Below are positions 19,678-34,000 of a stretch of DNA of 64,000 bases, in pieces. The stretch lies in NCBI RefSeq assembly GCF_000002235.5, contig NW_022145613.1, positions 14,583,383 through 14,647,382 on the forward strand. The letters are read 5' to 3'. A model generated the notes under the pieces. The model saw nothing but the letters and a program-made list of their open reading frames with translations, was not told the origin of the DNA and made no database searches. The translations under genes and the position numbers were made by a program. This DNA is from Strongylocentrotus purpuratus (lineage: Eukaryota; Echinodermata; Echinoidea; Camarodonta; Strongylocentrotidae). Numbering within the stretch: the first letter of the stretch is position 1; every line of letters begins with the position of its first letter.

Positions 19678-22600
19678 CTACTTCTTGTTTGGAGCAATTA
19701 TACCTTCAAGTTGTGTCTGTGGTGGATGAAAATAAAGGAAAGTTGATTATTAACAAGATATTGAGAGGGGAACAATTACATTAATTTTTTTAATTTTTTT
19801 TTTAAATTAAAAAAAAACAACATTATTAAGTCTTTCTCACAAATATAACTAGTAAAAACCCCCAAAAGAAGAAGAAGAAGAAAAAAAAAACAATAACAAA
19901 GAAACACACATTTCATGTTTGGACCTATCCTTGAATATACTACCCAGGACAATTCAGTCCAAGCGTGTACAAACTGTGTCAATGATAGGTTATAAGTTCT
20001 CTAAATCATCTTTTTATAATTTTGTTACTACATCACAACATTTGTGTTAGTTCTCTTCTGCCAGGACCACATCAATAAATGGCCGGTCTTTCATAGAGAA
20101 TTCAACATAAATTGATTAACGGATTCATCAATAAACATATAAATACGGCAGATAGATGAATAAATAAATAGTTAATCTATACCTTAAGCTGTTGGTTAGT
20201 CCTCTTAAGGAACTGGATCTCTTCTGCGTGTTTCTTCTCCTCGACTTGTCTCCTCTCGGCCTCTCTCTTCTCGATGGCCTCGCACTTGGCCTTGAGTTCG
20301 TTGACCTGTCGCTCAAGCTCTCGCTTCTCTTGCCCAAGGTCTGTGATCTATTTAATACATCAAAATGACACATCCAAATAAAAGTTTATGTCTGCACAAG
20401 TGGGTGCAGTGATCCAATATCTGCAATAAAATTTGCTCTATGCTTTGTTGTTGTTATTACTTTCAGAAAGGCCTTAAAAACATATTTTTGGTGGGCAGTT
20501 TGTAAATGTGTGCTGTTTTTCTTATTACATGTATTTATGTAACTTTCATTTTCATTTACTGTCAGCATTTTGGGCCTTATGGGAAAAGCGCGGTATTAGT
20601 GATAATAATAATAATAATATTAATAATTTTGTAAAATATATCAATAAGGGCTTTGGTTGTGATTGAGTTTTAGAATAGGTGTAGGGTAATGATAACAGTA
20701 TAAAATACACATACTATAAGTTACTCCCTTCAAGGCCCATTTCTGTTGACAGTCAGTAGGTCTGAATTCTTTTCATGGGATTTGTATGAAGACTGCGAAA
20801 TTTTATTAATGGCACAGTAATTCAAATCTAGGATATATTTATATAATATTGACTGGCCTTGAGGGGTATATCATAAATATTGACCAAGCTCAGATAATAT
20901 TGCCCCGAGTCGAAAGACGAGGGCAATATGGTCTTAGCGCGGTCAATATTTCTGATGTCCCCCGAAAGTAAAGCCAGTCAATATTTGTATTGTTATCCAA
21001 ATCAGACATCTAGAGCAAATACAGAAATCCACCATGACAATCTCAAAGAACTGAACAAACTTTGTCAAATATCCAGTGCTTGACAAAATTTTCGATATAC
21101 TGCAAACAGTGTGCATTTGGTGTGATTATTACGTCACAATAGAGTGCGCGCAAAGTGCGCCGGTTCTCGTACGCATAATAGATGCGCAATGAAAATGAAA
21201 AAATACGGCGCGGTCAATACAAGATGCCCGGATGCGAGACCGTGGAAAATAAAAAGGTATATTTTCACTCGTCTCTACACGCATAGTCTATACGAGCAGG
21301 GAGACCAAGGAAAATACAAAGAATATACCCCTCCGTTTCCACTGCTAGTGAAAACTAGGGCAATACGGTTTTGTAAATGACCAGCTCAGATGTCTGATAC
21401 GGGTAATAATGCTTAATATCATTCTGTCCTTTAGCAGACATTATTACAGATTTAAAGAATATATTACGAGGTTTTCATATCAAGCTTATTTTACCAGGAA
21501 CCTACAATATACAAATGCTGCTTTTTAATAAGTTCCTCACATTCTACTTAATCTATGATATGAATTGAGAATCATTGAGATGTGCTGATATATACTACAT
21601 GTATTGTATAATTTTTTATTTTATATGTATGTCTACATTTTTTGTAAAATGTGGAACAAATAAAACTTAAAACTTGAAGTGGAATATTGCCTGTTAAGAG
21701 CTAGAAGGGTATTAACCCTTTGTTATTTTATACAAATCATATCCTTCTGGCTCTGCATGAGCAGATGGTGATCCCTTGTAACAGCCTTTAATTACCTTCT
21801 TCTCCATATCTGACTTGCCCTGCTCAGCCTGCAGTGCCTTGCGCATACCGAAGGCTACACTGCTTTCATAGAGGGTCTGGTAAGCAGCTATGGTCATCCT
21901 GATCTCGTCTCGGACCCTGAGAAGGAGAAGGCCGCGCTCGGCACACTCGATGGTCACCTGACGGATCAACTCATCTAGCAAATAAACAAAAAGACAAACA
22001 TGATTGAAATTGGAGAGGAGAAATAATTAGTATAATTGTGGAAATGTTGAATGTTATAAAACTTATCTGAAAATGGACGACAGAAATATATATACACACA
22101 AGAAAGAAGAATATATGAAGAAAAAGGACATGAAAATAAAATTCATGAAATCCATGGTCAAGAAGCTAATTACTAGGCTAAACTAATTTTTGTTTGGAGA
22201 AAAAAAAAATGTTAAGGTACAAATTCATTCAGTATGAACATGTGTACTTTTTTGTGGAAAGAGCATATGTATGCATTTTTATTTGATTTATAAGTACTTG
22301 TGTAATAAACATGACAAATTATAATCATGATGATCGACAAATTAATTTTTGTGTGTGTGTGAGTCCCACATATATTTTGTAAGCCACATAGGGCTCACAA
22401 AGTAAGTAAAATAAATTTACATAGAGGATATTTACAGAATGTATGTAGAGTATCAAGCCAGCATATTTCCTATGAATTTTGACTTGTATTCAAACACTTA
22501 CCGAAGCACTGTGAATAAAGCTCTCTCCTGACAGGGCAAATACCAGTCTCCCTGGCCTGTCTCTGCTGCAGCCTCATGTCCAGCTGCTCCTGTAGGTTGA

Positions 22601-25600
22601 CCACGTCCAACCGAGTGGCCGGGGTACTGGACACCTGCTGAACCCACAGCTGACCAGACTCTGTCCATTCCCTGTGTGGATAACAATGACATGAGTATAT
22701 TACAAATTTGTTTCCCTGGTAAATAAAAATGTGAAAAACATTTTTTGACTTGAATTCTGTTTTGTTCTTAATTAATTAATATATTTAAATATTCACAGTG
22801 TATCTAATTTATTCCGAATTCATTTAGATTTGCTGCTATAGAAACAGTAGCAACATTTGAATTTACCTGCCCACAGCACAGGTACATTTGCTGAAATGTT
22901 TTTACCAAGGGCATTTTTTATTCCATCATGTATCTGAATAACCAAAGACCCAACATAAATTTGTTAATCAAAATAAACTCCTGTGATTATTCTCAATGAA
23001 ATATCTAATTACGTAATAATCAGCTAAGTATACAAATGCTACTTAACTAGAACTTAATTCTGAATAGCATCTTCTCCACTTTCCAAAATAAAATAATTGC
23101 CTCAATTATATGAATTCCAAAAAAACTAAAATAAAGTGGTGCCAAACTTGTTGGAGTACCCCCCATATTATGAAATATAAAACATATTTTGAATATAAAT
23201 ATTATCTCACCTAGGTGGCAAAATGGAGTTGAGTATTTCATCTGTCTGCTGAGCTTTCTGTGATTCTACGGGTGGAAGTTTGCTACCTCCCTTGGGAGGA
23301 GGGTTGGGTACAGGGCCAGCATTGGTGGGCTGCTGAGGTGACGTTTTGAGAGCTCTTGCCTGCAAAAAAGGGACAACAATAACAAAGGGAGAGATTAATT
23401 TTTGTTTTTAAATGACACACATATAGCTGGCTGAGCATAACAGACCTAGCAAAACTATATAGGAAAAAAAGAAGAAGATAAAATCATGAAGATTCTGGTG
23501 CTTGTGTGTGCAAACAAGTGTGTCAAAAGGATGAAGAAGAGAGGAGTAATTTTTATGAAGGAAAGGAAGTACTGTAAGAGTATGAGAGAAAGAGAAAATA
23601 TGTATACAGAAAGTGAAATGTTAGATTAAGACCAACAACTTTTTTGTAGGTTTATATTCCATCCGTGGACAGGAATATAGTCTATGAACAAAAATGATGG
23701 CATGAAGTTGAAAGTTAGCGATGAACTCCAACAAGGGCTTTGGATTAACTGTTAAGACCTGTTATAATTAAAGGGTCAATCTTGATCTAAATTATAAATT
23801 TGTTCAGGTAGACTATAACAAGAGAGGAAAAGAAAAAAGGAAGAAAGAAAGAAGGGAACAAATCAAGAATGTGAAAGAGGGTTAAAAAAATAAGTCGATG
23901 AATCTGCAATATTAGAGAAGATCTCAAATAACAGAGGGAAGGTAAGAACCACAAAGGAAATAAGGAGAAGAGATAAATAAGAAGGTGAGGAGGAAGTAGA
24001 AGGCAAAGTAGGAGTAGAAGGCAAAGTAGGAGAAGAAAGAAAACCTAGTCAAGTCCAAACAATTTTTAAAATAATTTTTAGGCCATCAGGCTTACAATGC
24101 TAACCTCCTTAAGTGATCTCATACATGTACATCATGATGTGGCAATGCATGTATCATTTCTCATTTCATTTTCGATTTAGAAATCTAGAAATAGAAATAG
24201 TCTAGATCTATGTTTAATATGATAACTCAGTTGAAAAAAGAATATAAAGATGAAGAGGAAGACAAAATCAATAGAAGAAAGAAGGGGAAGGTCTTCAGAA
24301 GGAGAAGAAGAAGAAATTAAAAAGAAGAACAACAACAAGATGAAGATGAAGAAGAAAAGGAAGAAGAATAGACTAGTCTATAGATCAAGTCTAAAGAGTA
24401 AAGAGGAAAAAGAAAAAATAGTACTAGATCTAGAAGAAAAAAGAAGAAACAAGAAAAAAAGAAAAACAAAGAATTTCAAGGGAAGAATGGATGGAAGATT
24501 TCTTTTTCGCCTTCAGATTGATTTGAACAAAATTATTAAATAATAATCCAATAGGCCTACTTGGGCGGCGATTGATACTAAAACGTACAAGTACTATAGA
24601 CCTGAGTAGACCTCTAATACAGTATGAGTCAAAATAAACTATACGATTTAACGCGTTTAACGCTAACGTTATAAATAACGCGTTACTAACGGGTCGGTTC
24701 TGTAGTTGCCGTTAAATGTCCCCTTGCCGTTAAATGTCCCCTTGCCGTTAAATGTCTCCTTGCCGTTAAATGTCCCCTTGCCGTTAAATGTCCCCTTGCC
24801 GTTAAATGTCCCCTTGCCGTTAAATGTCCCCTTGCCGTTAAATGTCCCATACCCGTTAGGAAGTTCATTAACGGGTATGGAATTTTTCGAGTGCGCCAGG
24901 AATGTCCCAAACATTACAGTTGAAAGCAAACAGGGTCTGGTAAATTTCGCAGAGACGTACGTCTCTTTACAAGAAGCTACAACAAGTCGGCAATATCAAA
25001 GAATATTTAGAGAGCAGTGTATAGCAGCGTGGGAAACTTGCTCACAACGTGGTCGAATACAATCACGAAGAACGATCTTTTTAACTTAGCGATTTTCCTG
25101 TGAATTCACTATTTTTAAACACAAAAATTCAGAAATGTCCATCCAAATGATATATGTCAATTTTCATGACTTACAATTGCTTCATTCCCGAGATATATCC
25201 CTCAAAACCTGGTTAATATTTCAGCGGAAATGCCTCCAATATCTGTCTTTTTATGTCACACTTTTTTTTACCAGCACGTCGCACAGTAGCTAGCGGAACG
25301 CTACTTCCGCATAGCGACTGCTTTAGAGAAGGGGAGGAGCTAGCCGAGCGTAATAGGCAAATTGACGTGGGCGGAACGGGAGATCTATGGCGGTGTAGAC
25401 CGTCAGCGCTACGGCCTCGCTGTTGTTGGTGTTGTTATAATTGTTGTTGCAGTTATAGTTTGACATGTTTTTATTTTGTTGCCCTGCATGCTTTTCAGAC
25501 GCATTTCGAGCATTGCTCGTGTTTTCAGTTTAGCTTGCTGGTGTTCATTTTATCTTGTTTCTTTGTCACTTGATTATTATGATGATATTCAGTCTCAAAA

Positions 25601-28600
25601 ATAATTAATGCTATTTCGAGTTCTTTCCTTGTTTTTCACAACGGATTTTCTGAAAAATGACTGGTGTTTGTAGGCTCTACTACTTTTTTATGCATGCTTT
25701 GTTCTGATTTAAAATCCCGTTTTGTTTTTAACTTATAAAACTATGCATAAATTAGGTATGAAGTGAGGAATACTAGTACCGGTAGTCTACTTCCACAATG
25801 ATCTATGGCCCTTTATAACCCACATGTTTGTTTTTCGTTTTTAATTTCTCTTATCTGTAAAATATGTATATATATATATATATATATATACGAGGGTGTT
25901 TATGGCTTTATTGTCTTGCAATCAATAAAGTAAGTAAGTTTTTTTCACAAGCTACCGGTAGCATATAATTGATCATTATCCTGAGACACTACTGCTACCC
26001 CAATCCCCCCGCCCGCCCAATCATACGTAAGTGTTTCCACAAGTTACCTCTTGCAGACAATTAATCATTATCCTCCCCCTGCACCAAGACACTACCTGCC
26101 ACTCCAACCAAGAAACGTCAAGCCACGAACCGCCCGTGATTCCTAGGGGTGTGATAACCAAGGCTAAGATCCCTCACTGCCTCAATCAAGCCAATATTTA
26201 CGACTACGATTAGTAGTGAATGTATTTTTATGATGAATACTTCGAGAACAATATCAATTACCTACCTGTTTCCACCAAGTTCTGTATAAATTTTACAGTC
26301 TATGCCCTCTTCTCCTTTGGTTCCTCACCAGAATCGCACACCATCCTCGTCATCCTTTAGTCTTCATTTGGATGTACAGTTTGTACATTATATCCCATAT
26401 ACAATACCAATATAATGATATGCATGCAATTATGAATAGTTTGCTATCAATGTAGCAATATCCAATACAAACTATTAGTCCTGAAAAGCAGTTGTATGTT
26501 ACGGAGATAAATATTTTTTCTAGCTCATGAATATGTGACAGTTGGCATATTCGCCGCGATGATGATAAAGAAAAGCGATGGTGATGATAATAGAGCTGGG
26601 CCAAGTAGCACAAATAGTTGCAATCGATTGTAAGTAAAGACGCTTTATTTTAATATCTTTTTTGTAAGCGTTTCATTCAACAAATCAGATTTGCGCATTT
26701 AAAAATAATGATGATGTTGATACTAACATGATGATGGTGATGATGATGTGATGGGCTGATGATGAAGTGACGCAGTATACATTTATTCAGGTAGGTGAAT
26801 CATTTCTTCAAAGACAATGTGGATTCAAGCGACATCATTAGAAGGAACATAACAATTCAACCACTTCCTTGCCCTGGTCAGGGCATGGGTCAGGTAGGTG
26901 GGCAGTAATTTGGGTACTACACCTTTAATCTCTCTCTCTCTTGATAATCTATCTCGAATCACCAATGTCTCCTTTCTTATCTTCCTCTCTCTCTCTATGG
27001 ATGTTTGTCCCCCCCCCCCCCCCCCAATTTTTGTTTTGTTATCTCTCTCTCTCTAATCGTGGACCTACACTGATCTACAAATATGTTTCATTTATTAATG
27101 TTAATTGTGATTAAGTTATGATAAAACATTGGCAATTCTCGGTTTCGTGTTTTCTGGGACGCACTGTATAGGCTGATTGTCTATCTAAAATGAGGCGTCA
27201 TGTCAATCAACACCAAAGTTCCAAAACACCGCGTATATTCATGTATTTAACTTTGTTACGCGCCTTTGTTCTGAGAGCGCCACTCGGGACATACTTGGGG
27301 GGGGGGGGGGGGAAATGTCATAATAAATCTGTGATTATTTAATGTCGTTGTTAAAGAGCTATGCCATGTGTATTGGAACATACGGACCATTTAAAAAGGA
27401 TTTAAGAAATATTTTAACTTCTCATATATATTTACAAAAAGATAAAATTATAATTTCAACACCTCATCTTTCAACATCCATCATTTCTTGCATCCTTTTT
27501 CTCTCCAATTCCTCTCTCACTCAGTTTTTCTCCCTCCCACTCTCTAATGATCTATGACCTTCTCTCTTTTGTTTTAGATGCACACCCACCCCAATTTCAA
27601 TGAAATTCCGAAAAATAGATATTATAAAAGTTAGGTTTTATTATTTATAAATTATTGAGAATTTTTTAATAAAACATTTTTTTTTTTTAAATCATCATTT
27701 ATAAGAGATGGAATAACAAAATTAGTGGGTGCAGATGAAGTAGGTGATGGAAAAGAGAAGGGAAAAAAAAATCGATTTCAAGAAAAAAAGAAATCGGGAG
27801 ACGTAAAGATAGAAGGTAATTTATAGGAAATGGGAAAAAATAATTACAATGATGTATTGAATAAAAATAAATCAACAAAAGGGAAAAGTAAAAATAAAAA
27901 AACACTAGGTATACAAACTTACATCCCTATCTTCACTTTAAGGTACATGCAATGTAAATTCCAATTTTAATTTCTATATTAATTTTGTCACAACACCGAT
28001 TTTTCTGCTGTAAATTTACAGACTACGATCGTCATCCCAGCTGACCGTAAACCAAGGACCTTTCGTAAACCTAGCTAGATGTATATATATATATATGTAT
28101 CTAATTGGCCCCGAGCCCTGCCCCCCCCCCCCCAAAAAAAATTAAAAATAAAGAGGTAACCACAAATGTTGCCTATTTTCTTTTTTTGCTTCCCCCCCCC
28201 CCCCCCTATCCCGGCGGCGTTATTTTTTTTATGCGGCACAGATTGGGGTATGGCGCGTGTTAAACCTATGGGAAGTACGTTCTTTCCCTTCTGAATAGTG
28301 TCTGCACTTAGGTGAGACTAGTCGAAGAAGTTTGTATATCCATCGCGAACTATGTGTTTAGATAACACTCCTCTTCGTTTAAGTTAGTTTTATTGACTCA
28401 TTATTGTGATGTTCTCCTTATTGACGTGCTGCCTCCTCTTCAGTTTTCCAATTTGATTTTAATTGTTGATGTAATGATTTTCCATGCGGTAGTGGATTAA
28501 ATGTAACAGTATTAAAAACAGACCTCTACTACCTTTACTGTTTAGTACGCACACGACCAGTATTAGTCTGTAAATCAAGACCCCTTTTTAAAAAAAAGCC

Positions 28601-31034
28601 CCAATCTGTGCCGCATAAAAAAATAACGCATCCCGGCGACACTGCTTTCCTCTATTTTCATCATCTCTCGTACTGTATATCCTCTCTCCCTTTCTATCTA
28701 AATGTATCATTTCATCAGTCCCCTCTATTTTCCCTATGAAATGAAAATGTAAAGACAAGCAGTTGTACGCATATACAATTTCAAATTATGTTCCTGTATG
28801 TATATTCGTATCAATAGCCGTCGGAATATATTCCAACACTATAGTAATGCTTGTATGGAGAGCTACGGTCAAGGCTTAATAGCAAACTTCCTGTCACATA
28901 CAAAAAAAGCTTACTCTGAATGTGGCCTGCTATTGACACTCGGCGGGGGCAAAGGGCGTTGTCCTAGCTACAAGGCCTAATGTCTATTGTTCAGGGGGAT
29001 CCTATGTTCAAGGGGATCCCCCTTGAACAATAGGTATTACGTAAGGATCTAAGCCACTGGCTATAGGGAGCAGTAGCAGGCCGGAAATGAATAGAATAAG
29101 TGAATGGCCAACTGTATTTGTGTTACTTTTAGCTAGCGGTACAGTGCCCCCCCCCCCACATTTTCAAGTACCTCAAAAGGGCCCCTTTTCCATAGAAAAG
29201 TGCCCCTTCCCCTTTAATAACTACCCCTTTTTAACTCGGATAAGCGCTCCTGGTATTTTCACAAATGCTCCTTTTTCTATTGAAAACTATACCTCCATTA
29301 AAAAAAGAGAAAGAGTAGCAAGCTGAGAATGAATAGAATGAATGGCAAACTGTTTTTGTGTTACGTTTAGCTAGCGGTACAGTGCCCCCCCCCCCGTTTT
29401 TCAAGTACCCACAAAGTGCCCCTTTTACTTTGACAAGTGCCCTCTTTCCTTTGTTGTAGAAGTGACCCTTCCCCTTTTAATAACTACCCCCTTTTAACTC
29501 GGACAAGCGCACCTTATAATTTCATAAATGCCCCTTATAATAATAGCTACCTCAATTTATAAAAAAAGCACTTCCCTTCTCGTAAATGCCCCTTTTCAGG
29601 TACGAGAAGTTAATCATTTTTACTTCAGATAAGGGCCCCCTTCACCTCCGGAAAATGCCCCTATCAAAATATGATTGGTGCCCCTTTTCTTTCAACTAAT
29701 GCCCATTTCCCATTATCGTAAGTGCTTTTTCATTCCTGATGAGTGCCGCCTTTTGTAGTTTTAAGAAGAGCCCAATTTTCACCTCTTCAATTATAACCTT
29801 TATCGCATAACTTCATAAAAAGATGATTTCAAAGTTGTTTGGGTTATGAACTTGTATTAATATGGACAAATATGGCTGTTGTGTCAGAGAAAATGACGCG
29901 CATGCTGTGAGATTTTAAGGAAAGGAATGAATATGAGAAAAGTTGAAAGGACGGGAGAGAGAGGGAGAGGAAGAGATGAGGGGAGACGGGGTATATAGAG
30001 AGAAAGAAGAGAGAGAGAGAGATGGGGAGGGAGAGTGAAAGAAGGAGGGAAGATAGTGAAGAGATAAAGGGGGCGGAGTAGAGAGAGACTGGAAGAAAAA
30101 CAAAAGATCGCTACTATATTCACCCCTAAACTTGATTTACTAGTATGTGCTCGCGCTCGCGTGGCCCTATAGCTGTCACATTCCACCAGCCTTCAACCAC
30201 CAAGTCCCCAGAGAAACAAATTTATCTCTTATCTTGCTGACATAAGTATATCAGTCAACGACTGGATTCTAATCTCAATTTCTTGCTGAGAGACTTGATG
30301 CATGGACCTACTACAAACCATGCTTGATGACAGAGAAAGTGCATTTTACGCAATGTAAGAGTACACAGGCAGGGAGGAAGTTTCCATTGATTTAGGTTTC
30401 CACCCTAGGACCAGGGACTTGGAACTTGAAGACTGCTAGGACCTACTTCTTGGTAACTTTTATGTACTTTAATATACCATGTAGGGACTTCCATGCTAAA
30501 AATAGCTATGCTAAGCTGAAAGCATGTTTTTTTTAATCACCGTATTTAAATAAATAAACAAACAAAACTGGCTCACTGCTATGCAATATCAAGAGCACGT
30601 TCGAAGCTCCCGGTAATTCAGATTGTATTGCACAGAGATGGTTCTCCAGCCACGTAATGATCTAATTAGAAGATAAAAAGGCATTCTCCTCGTGGCCATC
30701 TTTTTCCCTTTATTATTTCATATATCATGTCTTCCTCTTTCCAACATTTACTACCTAGTCTCACGGATCAATCTACGATACAGGTTGGTAGAAAGTGATG
30801 AGGCACTTTATACACAAAATGATGTGCCTGATGTTGGCAAGTGCATAAAGTAAGTACTTGGTCATCCTACTAAACAATTTTATCAATCAAGTAATTCAAG
30901 TATGTCAATTGTCAGATCGCGTTATGACCAAATGACAAATTGAAGAATCGGAAGGAATTAAATTGAATTCCAAGAACCAAAAATACGTCTCTTCTGAGGA
31001 CTCGATGAGGTCAGGTGCATTTACTGTAAGGGGT

Positions 31035-31066
<32 letters not shown>

Positions 31067-34000
31067 GTAATACAAAGTAGTCATTTTTTTAGGAAATCAA
31101 TAGTGAAAAACAAAATATCTTAAATATTAAAATAATGTTGGAAAGACTGAATTAGTAACGAGTTGCAAAGAAAAACTAGACACCAAGTCCTGAGAATAGT
31201 CCAAATCCTTCCCCATACACCCCAAAACTGAACTACCGCTTTAAGATATGTTAATGGGGAACGAAACATGATTTTATAAGAATGAAAATGTAGAAAGCGA
31301 GTAATACAAATTAGTTATTTCTTAAGAAAGTCAATAATGAAAAACAACAAAAGATTTTAAAATAAAGTCGGAAAGACTAGATAGTAAAGAGTTTCAAAGA
31401 AAACAAGTCATAGTGAAACATAAGTGATGTTCAACATATTACTCTAATGCAGGGCAAGAAGAAAAAAAACGATGTCAAAATAAAACGTTGAATGTTTGAA
31501 AACTGTTAAATTAGTATTATAAACGACGTTGTTAGTACCAAAAATAGCAACCAATAACAAAATAATGAACATAAATCAACAACATTCATATTTCTGTAAA
31601 AATAAATTCATGCAACCGTTCCTGAAGGCATGTTTTCTGTGCCATGTCCTGGATGCAAAAGATAAAAAAAGACACACTACAAATTAAATATTTAAAGGCA
31701 TGGAGAAAATAGAGGTGTTTCTCGTCATTGGCAGCAGGGGGCTACTAATTATTATGTACTGCAAAATGGAACAAAAGAGCTAGGCCACTGTTCATGATTG
31801 ACATGCGATGGTAGCAGTAGAGACGCTGCTCAGATACATGCATTGCATTGTTCTCCTATATGGGATTATAAATGTGTGGCAGGTTAATCAAAAGCAGGGG
31901 GAACAAATTTATAAAGCAGTAGCTATCCGGATAAATTGGATCCCTATCTTTTATACTATTCATCGCGTTTTTCTTCCTCTTTGTCCTGCTATGAAATTGG
32001 CAGAAAATGAGATTTTGCTTCTGATGTTCACCTTGCGAGACCGTAGCCCTGTAAAAACTCAACAATTTTGAGCTAACAATGGGCATAATTGGCATCGAAT
32101 AAAATGGCTTTGATTTAGGGCGAGCAACCGTTCAATGATAAATCGGGATGACTACAATGCTTTTTCACGTGTCTTACGTTTGCAAAATCTCGCGCTCATG
32201 ATGACATAATTGCTTCATTATTTTGACCTTATTGATGGAATAGTACCTGGATTTGAAGTCAGTTATCGTCCGTCTGCATAAGTTATCATATCAGCTTAAT
32301 TTAAGATAAGTTTGACATTATTTTGTCGATTTTTTTTTTAAAATTCCATGCTCGTATTTTGAGTTGATAAGTATTTCAGATACTATAGGCATCATTTTCT
32401 TGAAGCGCATATCCAGACTTCGGTAAATTTTAGAAGATAATTACAATGTTTCAGAAATTCAGATTGATATGGCATTGTTCTATCGTAAATCACTTTGAAT
32501 ATAATTTTATGCGTGCTTGTTTTTTTAGATGATAATTACGATGCATGACTCAAACATCCCCTTAAAAAGTAGGGACATCACATTTACAGGGTTGTTCGTA
32601 ATCCCTTATAAGGGATTACCTGCTAATCGCCTTAATCCTATCATAGCCCCTATTCAGGATCTGACAGTTATATTCATGAGTCAAGGGCCAGGGAGTGATC
32701 TTCACAGTGTAGTGCACGTGTAGTTCTGTGATATTGGTATTCATTTTTTTCAATCATTTTTGTCACTGCGTAGGCTTACTCTTTGCCATAAAAGCCTGTA
32801 TACATCGGCGATATATAATTGATTCGCTTCTCTCCCCTTCGATCTATCTCTCTTTTATTTTCTCAAGCGCCTGGTGATAACCGTGATATTGGTATTCATT
32901 TTCTTCAATCAATTTTTTTATTTTCCGTCGACTTACTTTTTGTCGTAAAAGCCTGTAACATCAGTGATATATAATTGATTTCGCTTCTCTCTTCTCTGCG
33001 ATCTATTTTGTCAAGCGCCTGGTGATATTGGCATTCATTTTCTTCAATCATTGGTTTCGTTCCGTCGACTTACGCCTGGTGATATTGGAATTCATTTTCT
33101 TCATTCATTTCTTTCATTCCGTAGGCTTACTCTTTGTCATGCAAGCCTGTAAGATCAGCGATATTTATTTGTTTTCGCTTATTTCTCTCCCGCGATCTAT
33201 ATCTTTTTTTTTTTTCCTTCTCAAGCGCCGATGATATTGGCATTCATTTTCTTCATACATTTCTTTCGTTCCGTCGACTTACTCTTTGCCATAAAAGCCT
33301 GTAACATCGGCGATATATAATTGATTCGCTTCTCTCCCCTTCGATCTACATGTATCTCTCTTTTATTTTCTCAAGCGCCTGGTGATAACCGTGATATTGG
33401 TATTCATTTTCTTCAATCATTTTTTTTTCGTTCCGTCGACTTACTTTTTGTCGTAAAAGCCTGTAACATCAGTGATATATAATTGATTTCGCTTCTCTCT
33501 TCTCTGCGATCTATTTTGTCAAGCGCCTGGTGATATTGGCATTCATTTTCTTCAATCATTTTGGTCGTTCCGTCGAAAGCCTGTAACATCAGCGATGTAT
33601 AATTGATTTAGCTTCTCCCTCCCCTGCGATCTATCTCTCTTTTACTTTGTCAAGCGCCGGGGTGATATTGGCATTCATTTGCTTCAATAATTTGTTTCGT
33701 TCCGTTTACTAACTTGTCATAAAAGCCTATAACATCAGCGATATTTAATTGAATTCGCTTCTGTCTCTCTCCCGCAACTCATTAATTGTTTTATTTTCTC
33801 AAGCGCCGATGATATTGGCATTCATTTTCTTCAATCATTTCTGTCGTTGCGTAGGCTTACTTTTTGCCATGAAAGCCTGTAACATCATCAATATTTGATT
33901 GTTTTCGCTTCTTTCTCTCCCGCGATTTAATGTCTCTTTCATTTTTTCAAGTGCCAGTGATATTGGTTTTCATTTTCTTCATTCATTTCTTTCGGTCTGT

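Noticed and set aside
24250-24543. Lys/Glu-rich 97-codon frame
   Set aside because: A product of a purine-rich stretch with no conserved motif or splice context.
24669-25089. Open frames with hexapeptide repeats, and a CRISPR-like regular array
   Set aside because: The 18-bp unit is directly tandem with no spacers and is open in several frames because 18 is divisible by three. It is a minisatellite.
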